DNA of 6,893 nucleotides from Actinomycetota bacterium. GTDB lineage: Bacteria > Actinomycetota > Actinomycetes > S36-B12 > UBA5976. The notes under the pieces are model-generated. The model searched no databases. It was given only the letters and a program-made list of their open reading frames with translations, and had not been told where the DNA came from. Below are positions 1 to 5,585 of this stretch, piece by piece. The DNA lies in NCBI GenBank assembly GCA_947486505.1, contig CANKTT010000080.1, positions 1-6,893 on the forward strand, given 5' to 3'. Every line of letters starts with the position of its first letter. Positions within the stretch are counted from its first letter, which is position 1. The position numbers and the translations under genes were made by a program.

Positions 1-66
1 ATCAGGCGACTTTGATTTCAAGCGACTGATCTTTCGTCGCTGACACTGTGCCTGCACTCGCCTGAT
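1..66. repeat. Inverted repeat with nested hairpin upstream of msrB
   Basis: ATCAGGCG at 1-8 is the exact reverse complement of CGCCTGAT at 59-66. Between them AGCGAC (21-26) and GTCGCT (36-41) form a second 6-bp stem with a 9-base loop. There is no T-run, so it does not look like a classical terminator. On the + strand one frame is open from the left edge to TGA at 41-43 and could be the tail of an upstream gene, but 13 residues are too few to name. The repeat may be the end of a longer structure cut by the window edge, or chance. Confidence 0.3.
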
Positions 67-80
67 ACCACTTGTTGCTC

Positions 81-86
81 TAGCCT
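81..86 (+). promoter_or_regulatory. Probable -10 element of msrB (leaderless start)
   Basis: TAGCCT fits the actinobacterial TANNNT -10 pattern and ends exactly six bases before the msrB ATG. No Shine-Dalgarno-like purine run precedes the ATG. Transcription would start at or next to the A of the ATG, giving a leaderless mRNA. No convincing -35 hexamer is visible at 16-18 bases spacing. Confidence 0.5.
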
Positions 87-92
87 TTACTT

Positions 93-500
93 ATGAATGA
101 AAAAGTTGTTAAAACCGATGAGCAATGGCGAGCTGAGCTAAGTCCTGAAGAATATCGCGTACTTCGCGAAGCAGGTACTGAGGCCGCGTTCATTGGAGAG
201 TACACCGACACCGAAGCTAATGGCATCTACGCTTGCCGTGCCTGTGGCGCTGAACTGTTCAGAAGTGATGCAAAGTTTCATAGCGGCTGTGGTTGGCCAT
301 CCTTCTTCACTCCTTTGGCCGCCGAGACTGTAACTGAAATCAAAGACATGTCACACGGCATGGTGCGAACTGAAATCCGATGCGCTGCTTGTGATTCACA
401 CCTTGGCCATGTTTTTGAGGGCGAAGGCTACAAAACTCCAACAGATTTGCGTTACTGCATCAACTCAATTTCAATGACGTTGATTGAAGACAAAAACTAA
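93..500 (+). CDS. msrB: Peptide-methionine (R)-S-oxide reductase MsrB
   Basis: This cytoplasmic repair enzyme reduces methionine-R-sulfoxide in proteins back to methionine, normally with thioredoxin as electron donor. The 135-residue product is a complete single-domain SelR/MsrB protein of normal length. Two CxxC pairs, C48/C51 and C97/C100, are the family's structural zinc ligands. C122 in RYCINS is the catalytic cysteine (no selenocysteine codon), and C66 in the SGCGWPSF motif is in the usual resolving-cysteine position. The SHLGHVF motif (102-108) is also intact. The ATG at 93 lies six bases after a TAGCCT hexamer and no earlier in-frame start is possible, because that hexamer begins with an in-frame TAG. 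The stop codon overlaps the stop of the convergent transporter gene. In mycobacteria msrB also lies a few genes from the DUF3000 and RNase D genes. Confidence 0.96.
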   Translation: MNEKVVKTDEQWRAELSPEEYRVLREAGTEAAFIGEYTDTEANGIYACRACGAELFRSDAKFHSGCGWPSFFTPLAAETVTEIKDMSHGMVRTEIRCAACDSHLGHVFEGEGYKTPTDLRYCINSISMTLIEDKN

Positions 501-1324
501 CCTAAAGAAATTAGTGCGATTCCAGTAAACGTAATAGCAATTCCCACGTACTGAATCGGCATCAAGCGCTCTTTGTGAATCCACCACGCCAACAAAACTG
601 TCACGATTGGGTAAAGCGAACCAAGTACGGCAACTACGGAAAGCAAACCTAGTGATGCGGCAAAGGCAAATAAGATGTTCGCACCAGCATCGGAAGCGCC
701 GATAGTTGCTAGCCACGGAATGTCTTTCTTAATTAGTCCACCAATCGATGTGAGTGCCAAGGCGATAACCAAAACGATTGAAACTTGAGTAGCTCGCATG
801 GCAACGATGGTTACTGTTGGATTTTCCTGTCCACCCTTAGCCATGAAATAAACACAGAATCCAAAAGTTAATGCGGCGAACAGGGCCAGGAATACTGGCC
901 GGGAATCTACCTTCCCATTTAGCTCAGGCCCGCTAGCCAGAATCACACCAATAAGTGCAACGACAATTCCACCTACTTGCAAACTGCTCGGGCGCTCACC
1001 TTGCACCAGGCCAATTGTCAGCGGGACAACTGCGCTCAGCGACGAAATCGGAGCCACAATTCCCATCTGGCCAGTAGCTAGCGCGGTATAGAAACCAACG
1101 AGGCCAAGCAATCCCATAGCGCCAGCGATTGCGCCGTTAAACCAGACCGTGGTGTCCCAGGTCCAAATACCAAAAATCAAGGCAAGCGATGATGCAAACA
1201 GCAGCCCAAACGTCTGTGATCCACCGATTACCGCAATTGCTTTTCGCTTCTTGCTAAGAGTTCCACCCAAGAAGTCAGATACACCCCAGACCACGCTGGA
1301 AAGCAAGGCAAGAATGATCGGCAC
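497..1324 (-). CDS. EamA/DMT-family membrane transporter
   Basis: The 275-residue product has the layout of a drug/metabolite transporter superfamily member: two homologous EamA halves, each with about five hydrophobic helices (roughly residues 1-130 and 142-275). The first half opens with the typical VVWGVSDFLGG segment, and the second ends in the characteristic LGSLYPIVTVLLAWWIHKER pattern followed by a last helix at about 257-274. Charged residues cluster in short loops such as SKKRK (24-28) and IKKD (198-201). Members export amino acids, nucleotides or other metabolites; the substrate cannot be read from the sequence. The start is GTG at 1324, six bases after a TAGGCT hexamer on the minus strand that contains an in-frame TAG. 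The gene converges on msrB with overlapping stop codons and diverges from the DUF3000 gene. In mycobacteria the corresponding interval holds heme-synthesis genes on the same strand, so this gene may be a replacement or what remains after loss. Confidence 0.88.
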   Translation of the reverse strand: MPIILALLSSVVWGVSDFLGGTLSKKRKAIAVIGGSQTFGLLFASSLALIFGIWTWDTTVWFNGAIAGAMGLLGLVGFYTALATGQMGIVAPISSLSAVVPLTIGLVQGERPSSLQVGGIVVALIGVILASGPELNGKVDSRPVFLALFAALTFGFCVYFMAKGGQENPTVTIVAMRATQVSIVLVIALALTSIGGLIKKDIPWLATIGASDAGANILFAFAASLGLLSVVAVLGSLYPIVTVLLAWWIHKERLMPIQYVGIAITFTGIALISLG

Positions 1325-1330
1325 TCCGTC

Positions 1331-1361
1331 AGCCTAACTGACCGCGCGCCTATGCCATCAA
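1331..1361 (-). promoter_or_regulatory. Promoter of the EamA transporter gene (leaderless start)
   Basis: On the minus strand TAGGCT (1331-1336) is followed by six bases and then the GTG start, matching the TANNNT-N6-start arrangement of leaderless genes. TTGATG (1356-1361) could serve as a -35 at a long 19-base spacing. There is no ribosome binding site. Confidence 0.45.
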
Positions 1362-1376
1362 CTAGTGCATTCTTCA

Positions 1377-1382
1377 TATGCT
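1377..1382 (+). promoter_or_regulatory. Probable -10 element of the DUF3000-RNase D operon
   Basis: TATGCT fits TANNNT and ends eight bases before the ATG at 1391, which places the transcript start at or just before that ATG. It supports 1391 over the upstream ATG at 1352, which has no such element. No clear -35 is seen. A short AGAAG run just before the ATG could be a weak ribosome binding site instead. The region is shared with the divergent transporter promoter. Confidence 0.4.
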
Positions 1383-1390
1383 TAGAAGTA

Positions 1391-1966
1391 ATGGATTCTT
1401 CTGGGGTAGGTGCTTCAAACGTGGACGTTTGGCAAAGTGCATTAGACAGCCTGCAGAGCCCTGTTTTGCGTGCTGAGTTTTCATTAGAGGAAGTTCCAGC
1501 ACCGCAGCGTTTGGCACCGTACAGCATTGCTCTAGCTGTTGAAGCCATAGATTCCGATGACGAAGAATTGGCAGTTGGTCGCTTTATTGTGTTGCATGAT
1601 CCAGAGGGTCAAGACACCTGGGATGGTACGTTTCGCGTAGTGTCTTTCGTACGGGCGCCTATGGAATCTGACGTTGTAACTGATGACCTTTTCGATGAAG
1701 TTGCCTGGTCTTGGCTAACTGATGCGTTAACAGATGCAGGGGCAAAATTTCATAATGCATCTGGAACAGTCACGCGCACTGTGTCGCGATCATTTGCGGG
1801 ACTAGAAGATCGTTCAACCGAGACTGATCTTGAAATCAGAGCCTCTTGGTCACCAGACACTGAAGATCTTTCTCGCCACATGCAGGCCTGGCTTGCGCTT
1901 GTTGAAAAAAGTTCGGGACTAACCCCGCTACCGGAAGGCGTTACCGCACTTTCTCGAAAGCGCTAA
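1391..1966 (+). CDS. DUF3000 family protein, actinobacterial, function unknown
   Basis: I recognise this as the DUF3000 family, widespread in Actinobacteria and usually next to RNase D (Rv2680 in M. tuberculosis, from memory). With the start at 1391 it has 191 residues, normal for the family. Conserved blocks are PAPQRLAPYSIAL (36-48), GRFIVLHDPEG (63-73), DTWDGTFRVVSFVRAP (75-90), EVAWSWLTDAL (103-113), SGTVTRTVSRSFAGLE (124-139) and LEIRASWSP (147-155). There is no signal peptide, membrane helix or recognisable catalytic motif, so it is probably a soluble cytoplasmic protein. An in-frame ATG at 1352 would add 13 residues; I reject it because those residues resemble nothing in the family and only the 1391 start has a -10-like hexamer at suitable distance. 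The stop lies nine bases before RNase D, implying co-transcription and perhaps a shared role in RNA metabolism; that role is an inference. Confidence 0.9.
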   Translation: MDSSGVGASNVDVWQSALDSLQSPVLRAEFSLEEVPAPQRLAPYSIALAVEAIDSDDEELAVGRFIVLHDPEGQDTWDGTFRVVSFVRAPMESDVVTDDLFDEVAWSWLTDALTDAGAKFHNASGTVTRTVSRSFAGLEDRSTETDLEIRASWSPDTEDLSRHMQAWLALVEKSSGLTPLPEGVTALSRKR

Positions 1967-1975
1967 CAATTATTT

Positions 1976-3295
1976 ATGTCTGATCACATTGATTCACTGC
2001 AAGACGTTAGTGACCCTAAGGGCTCTGGGGACTCTGGGGACCCTAAGGCCTCTGGGGACTCTGAAACCTCAGTCGAGGTCGAACGAATTCCAGTCACCGA
2101 ACCACGCGAAGGCCTTCCACAAATCGTTTCAACTCCGGAGCAATTGGCGGAACTAGCAACTGCAATTTCGAACGGCACTGGACCTGTTGCACTCGACGCT
2201 GAGCGCGCTTCTGGATTTAAGTACAGCCAACGTGCTTACTTGATTCAACTGCGCAGAAATGGGTCGGGTTCGCATCTAATCGATCCAATTTTGTTTCCAA
2301 ATTTGCAGCCACTTCAAGATTCACTCATTGGAGTGGATTGGATTTTGCATGCTGCCTCACAGGACTTAGTTTGTTTAGCCGAAGTTGGACTAATACCAAC
2401 TGCGAATGTTTTTGATACTGAACTTGCTGGTCGACTACTTGGGTTGCCGCGCGTTGGACTTGGGCCATTGATCGAAACTCAATTGGGTTTCACACTTGCC
2501 AAAGAGCACAGCGCTGCTGATTGGTCCACTCGCCCACTGCCGGAATCTTGGCTCAATTATGCCGCTTTGGATGTTGAGTTCTTGATCGAGTTATGGGAAG
2601 TGCTCGAGGCGCAGCTGCAAGAAGCTGGCAAGCATCACTGGGCAATCCAGGAATTTGATCATGTTAGGCGAACAACTGGCCCGATTGAGCGCATCGATCC
2701 TTGGCGTCGCACTTCTGGCATGCACGTAATTCGAAAGCAACGAGACTTAGCTGTGATTCGTGAAGTTTGGTACGCGCGAGACGAAGTAGCCCGTGAGCAA
2801 GATATTGCAGCCGGCCGAATCCTGTCTGACTCCCACATTGTTACTATCGCAAGTTCTGGACTAACTAAGGAAGCTGAATTAAAGTCTCTTTCCTTCATGC
2901 ATTTACGAAATGTTAAACGCCACTCAGATACCTGGATTGCAGCAACATTAAAGGCACATAGTCTGCCAGATGATGAATTGCCAGCACTGAAGTTGCCAGT
3001 CACCGGTCCACCAGCTCCGAGAAATTGGGAAGTACGTAATCCGCAAGCGTGGCTTCGACTTGAGTTTGCTCGAACTGAGTTATCCACGATCGCTGAAAAG
3101 CTTGGCCTTCCGATTGAAAATCTAATGACACCAGACACGATCCGACGCGTGCTTTGGGCTCCGCCTGAAAGTGTTGATTTGCTTCCTCAGACTCTTGCTG
3201 ATTTGGGTGCTCGCCCATGGCAGATCGAAATTGTTTGCCCAGTACTAGAAACTGCTATTTGGGGGCTTACCCAAAATGAATCTAACGAACCGTAG
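1976..3295 (+). CDS. rnd: Ribonuclease D (DEDDy 3'-5' exonuclease with HRDC domain)
   Basis: RNase D trims 3' ends of structured RNAs such as tRNA precursors, using two metal ions. The 439-residue product has a low-complexity N-terminus (about 1-40), the exonuclease domain (about 45-215), an HRDC nucleic-acid-binding domain (about 240-330), and the C-terminal extension typical of actinobacterial homologues (about 340-430, with PVTGPPAPR and TPDTIRRVLW). All DEDDy residues are present: D74 and E76 in LDAERASG (Exo I), D130 in HAASQDL (Exo II), and Y195 with D199 in YAALDV (Exo III). No later ATG or GTG is suitable before the conserved EPREGLPQIV block (42-51). The ATG has no Shine-Dalgarno; the upstream gene's TAA lies exactly 12 bases before it in the same frame, so re-initiation or an internal leaderless promoter is possible. 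The N-terminus carries an in-frame tandem repeat. The 3' end overlaps the convergent dxs by 14 bases. Confidence 0.94.
   Translation: MSDHIDSLQDVSDPKGSGDSGDPKASGDSETSVEVERIPVTEPREGLPQIVSTPEQLAELATAISNGTGPVALDAERASGFKYSQRAYLIQLRRNGSGSHLIDPILFPNLQPLQDSLIGVDWILHAASQDLVCLAEVGLIPTANVFDTELAGRLLGLPRVGLGPLIETQLGFTLAKEHSAADWSTRPLPESWLNYAALDVEFLIELWEVLEAQLQEAGKHHWAIQEFDHVRRTTGPIERIDPWRRTSGMHVIRKQRDLAVIREVWYARDEVAREQDIAAGRILSDSHIVTIASSGLTKEAELKSLSFMHLRNVKRHSDTWIAATLKAHSLPDDELPALKLPVTGPPAPRNWEVRNPQAWLRLEFARTELSTIAEKLGLPIENLMTPDTIRRVLWAPPESVDLLPQTLADLGARPWQIEIVCPVLETAIWGLTQNESNEP
2012..2065 (+). repeat. 27-base in-frame tandem repeat in the RNase D N-terminus
   Basis: Two adjacent 27-base units (2012-2038 and 2039-2065) match at 24 of their first 25 bases. 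They encode DPKGSGDSG and DPKASGDSE, residues 13-30 of RNase D. Inside them a 9-base unit, CTCTGGGGA, occurs at 2023-2031, 2032-2040 and 2050-2058, so the block looks built by slippage of a 9-base element. It is much richer in G runs than the flanking sequence. Because the period is a multiple of three, gain or loss of units keeps the frame. The encoded segment is Gly/Ser/Asp-rich and probably disordered. Confidence 0.9.
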
Positions 3296-5159
3296 TCTTT
3301 AGATCCTGCTCGATTGTTTCAACTATGCCTTGCGCGTCGAGACGCAATTTGATCAAGATTGATTTTCGAGTTGCATGATCTAGGAACTTCTTTGGAATTC
3401 CAAGTGAAGAAACTCGCGTTGCTGCCTTAACTTGACGCAAGGCACTGCCGATTGCTTCACCAATGCCACCGTCAACTAGGCCATCTTCGATGGTTACTAC
3501 AAACTCGCGCTCAGCTAGGTAGTCAACTAATCCAGCAGCAACTGGTAACACCTGGATTGGGTCAATAACTTCAACGGAGAATCCACGCTCTTGCAAAGTT
3601 TGGGCTGCCTCTAGGGATTGCGTAGCCATCCCACCGATCGAAACTATTGTCACATCAGGATTTGGTGTCGCGATCAATACGTCGGCAAACCCAAGTGATT
3701 GAACGGCAGGAATGTCATCTGGAATCGCACCCTTAGAAAACCTGATCACAGTTGGGTGGTCTGACTTATCTACACAATTTCGAAGCGCTGAAACTAAGCG
3801 AGCTCCATCACGCGGTGCAAATAGGTCAAGGCCTGGCACAACTCGCAACAATGCCATATCCCACATGCCGTTGTGGCTCGCACCATCATCGCCGGTTACG
3901 CCAGAGCGGTCCAATGCAAACGTTACCCCAGCGCCATGCAGCGCTGCATCCATGATTACTTGGTCAATCGCTCGATTCAAGAATGTCGCATACACCGCAA
4001 TGACTGGATGTAGGCCCGCATGTGCCATACCGACTGCACTGGTTACTGCATGTTGTTCTGCAATTCCCACGTCAAACGTGCGATCCGGAAATACGTCAGC
4101 GAAAGCGTCAAGGCCAGTAGGTCCCAGCATTGCTGCCGTAATTGCAACAACATCTTGTCGTTCGTTGCCGATCTGAACAAGTTCTTGTGAGAAAACTGAC
4201 GTCCAAGACTTTACAGCTTGAGTTAACGGTTTGCCGGTATCGGGATCAACGATGCCAACCGCATGAAAGCGATCAGCTTCATCAGTCTCGGCTGGTTTGT
4301 AACCATGACCCTTTTCAGTAATTACATGAACGATTACTGGCTTGCCAAAATCCCGGGCACGTTGGAATGCGAACTCCAAGTTGGCAATGTTGTGACCGTC
4401 AACAGGGCCAATGTATTTCAGACCAAGATCTTCAAACAAACCCTGTGGCGCTACAAAATCCTTTATGCCCTTTTTCATACCATGCAAAGCATCGTAAATC
4501 GGAGAACCAATTAAAGGTGTTCGCTTCAAGACTGATTTCCCCCAGCCCAAGAATTGTTCATACTCTTTTGCGGTACGTAACTTTGCTAAGTGTCTGGCCA
4601 TGCCGCCTATTGTTGGTGAATAGGAACGTTCGTTGTCATTAACAACAATGACTACTGAGCGATCGGATCCGTCGGCGATATTATTAAGCGCTTCCCAGGT
4701 CATGCCGCCAGTGAGCGCACCATCTCCAACGACAGCAACCACATGTCGATCTGCTTCGTCGTGGATTTCAAATGCTTTGGCTATTCCATCTGCGTATGAA
4801 AGTGCGGTAGAAGCGTGACTGTTCTCAATGACATCGTGAATGCTTTCGGCGCGACTTGGATAACCAGATAGCCCACCTTCTTGACGCAAGGTTTTGAAAT
4901 CATTTGCTCGGCCAGTAACCATCTTGTGCACATAGGACTGATGTCCGGTGTCCCAAAGAATTGGGTCCTTTGGCGAATCGAAAACTCTATGCAGCGCAAG
5001 AGTTAACTCAACTACGCCAAGGTTTGGGCCTAAGTGCCCACCGGTTTTAGTTACATTTTCAATCAGCGAAGCCCGAATCTCAGCTGCTAGGGCATCTAGA
5101 TTTTCTGGAGCTAGGGCGCGCAAATCGCTAGGGGAATTTATCCCAGGCAAAAAAGCCAC
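3282..5159 (-). CDS. dxs: 1-deoxy-D-xylulose-5-phosphate synthase
   Basis: Dxs condenses pyruvate and glyceraldehyde 3-phosphate to 1-deoxy-D-xylulose 5-phosphate with thiamine diphosphate and Mg2+. It is the entry step of the MEP isoprenoid pathway and also feeds thiamine and pyridoxal synthesis; the enzyme is cytoplasmic. The 625 residues are full length. Visible motifs are GGHLGPNLGVVELT with H42, WDTGHQSYVHKM (69-80), the ThDP/metal motif starting GDGALTGGM with D146 and ending at N176 in NDNERS, GPVDGHN (251-257), the catalytic glutamate E368 in GIAEQHA, and H429 in GDDGASHNGMWD. The C-terminal transketolase-like domain (about 495-615) is complete. The start is GTG: an in-frame TAG lies 12 bases upstream, and the N-terminus FLPGINSPSDLR fits the family. 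The tail overlaps RNase D by 14 bases on the opposite strand. It follows the aconitase and 114-residue genes on the same strand after an 81-base gap. Confidence 0.97.
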   Translation of the reverse strand: MAFLPGINSPSDLRALAPENLDALAAEIRASLIENVTKTGGHLGPNLGVVELTLALHRVFDSPKDPILWDTGHQSYVHKMVTGRANDFKTLRQEGGLSGYPSRAESIHDVIENSHASTALSYADGIAKAFEIHDEADRHVVAVVGDGALTGGMTWEALNNIADGSDRSVVIVVNDNERSYSPTIGGMARHLAKLRTAKEYEQFLGWGKSVLKRTPLIGSPIYDALHGMKKGIKDFVAPQGLFEDLGLKYIGPVDGHNIANLEFAFQRARDFGKPVIVHVITEKGHGYKPAETDEADRFHAVGIVDPDTGKPLTQAVKSWTSVFSQELVQIGNERQDVVAITAAMLGPTGLDAFADVFPDRTFDVGIAEQHAVTSAVGMAHAGLHPVIAVYATFLNRAIDQVIMDAALHGAGVTFALDRSGVTGDDGASHNGMWDMALLRVVPGLDLFAPRDGARLVSALRNCVDKSDHPTVIRFSKGAIPDDIPAVQSLGFADVLIATPNPDVTIVSIGGMATQSLEAAQTLQERGFSVEVIDPIQVLPVAAGLVDYLAEREFVVTIEDGLVDGGIGEAIGSALRQVKAATRVSSLGIPKKFLDHATRKSILIKLRLDAQGIVETIEQDLKTTVR

Positions 5160-5171
5160 AGTCCGCCCCTA
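5160..5171 (-). promoter_or_regulatory. Sequence just upstream of the dxs GTG start
   Basis: On the minus strand TAGGGG is followed by CGGACT and then the GTG start. The spacing equals that of the TAGCCT and TAGGCT elements of msrB and the transporter, so it could be a degenerate -10 for leaderless transcription, although the final T is missing. The purine run AGGGGCGG could equally be a weak ribosome binding site. A TTGGGA (5187-5192 on minus) lies 15 bases further upstream as a possible -35. Confidence 0.28.
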
Positions 5172-5185
5172 ACCATCTAGTAAGT

Positions 5186-5211
5186 GTCCCAAGTCTAATG
5201 AGATATGGGAC
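5186..5211. repeat. Inverted repeat in the gap upstream of dxs
   Basis: GTCCCA (5186-5191) and TGGGAC (5206-5211) are perfect 6-base arms separated by 14 bases. An alternative pairing is AAGTC (5191-5195) with GACTT (5209-5213). On the minus strand no T-run follows, so a standard terminator for the aconitase operon is unlikely. The arms lie 27-52 bases before the dxs start, where a regulator could bind. Function unproven. Confidence 0.3.
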
Positions 5212-5234
5212 TTTACGCCTGACGCCAGAGGTCG

Positions 5235-5250
5235 AAATCCCTATGGATTT
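5235..5250 (-). other. Small hairpin at the stop codon of the 114-residue gene
   Basis: AAATCC (5235-5240) and GGATTT (5245-5250) form a perfect 6-bp stem with a 4-base loop, and the minus-strand TAG stop (5241-5243) lies in the loop. The stem is A/T-rich and weak, and no T-run follows. It may mark transcript ending or processing, but could be chance. Confidence 0.25.
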
Positions 5251-5585
5251 GCGGTTTTACTCGAGTTCAAGGCCTCAATAACTGCCAAAGCACTGCTGAG
5301 TTCCAGCGCTAAACGCGCACCTTCGTGCTCCAAGGTAGAAAGCAACTCGGCCAAAACTTGGGGAGCCAAGTTTGTCGTAGTTCTGGCACTTCGATAGGCG
5401 TCCCGAATTGCTTCCACTTGATGCTCTATCTGATGCTTCGCGACATATCCAAGGACATCTGGATGCGTACGGAAAACCTCATAAGTGCGAAATTCAGATG
5501 GGCATCGATCGAGTAACCATGCACTCGCTTTGATTTCCCAGCCAGGGGCCCCGGCTGGGATCAGATCAGTTGGCCAACTACTCAT
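5241..5585 (-). CDS. Uncharacterised 114-residue protein coupled to aconitase
   Basis: I do not recognise a named family. The gene is very likely real: its ATG overlaps the aconitase stop as ATGA, the classic sign of translational coupling, and it fills the space up to the dxs upstream region. The product is soluble-looking, with no signal peptide or membrane helix. The N-terminal part holds a Trp/Pro-rich stretch ([14 protein letters not shown], residues 4-17) and a segment [20 protein letters not shown] (23-42) that reads like a conserved motif. From about 43 to 108 it appears almost entirely helical, with two long amphipathic stretches (about 45-68 and 75-108) that could form a helical hairpin or dimerise. 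There is one cysteine (C28), so it is not an iron-sulfur carrier by itself. It vaguely resembles small conserved actinobacterial hypothetical proteins. A role tied to aconitase is inferred only from coupling. Confidence 0.8.
   Translation of the reverse strand: MSSWPTDLIPAGAPGWEIKASAWLLDRCPSEFRTYEVFRTHPDVLGYVAKHQIEHQVEAIRDAYRSARTTTNLAPQVLAELLSTLEHEGARLALELSSALAVIEALNSSKTANP

Noticed and set aside
1..92. Short minus-strand reading frames starting at GTG before msrB
   Set aside because: They are under 30 codons inside the window, blocked by nearby stops or cut by the edge, and have no recognisable product.
1352..1390. Upstream ATG that would lengthen the DUF3000 protein by 13 residues
   Set aside because: The extra residues do not resemble the family, no -10 or ribosome binding site fits the 1352 start, and it lies only 28 bases from the divergent transporter start.
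2659..3138. 159-codon minus-strand open frame inside RNase D
   Set aside because: It is antisense to the well-conserved HRDC and C-terminal regions and has no family-like motif or start signal.
3712..4176. 154-codon + strand open frame inside dxs
   Set aside because: It is antisense to conserved, clearly functional dxs sequence, and its translation is Ser/Ala/Pro/Thr-rich low-quality sequence typical of a shadow frame.
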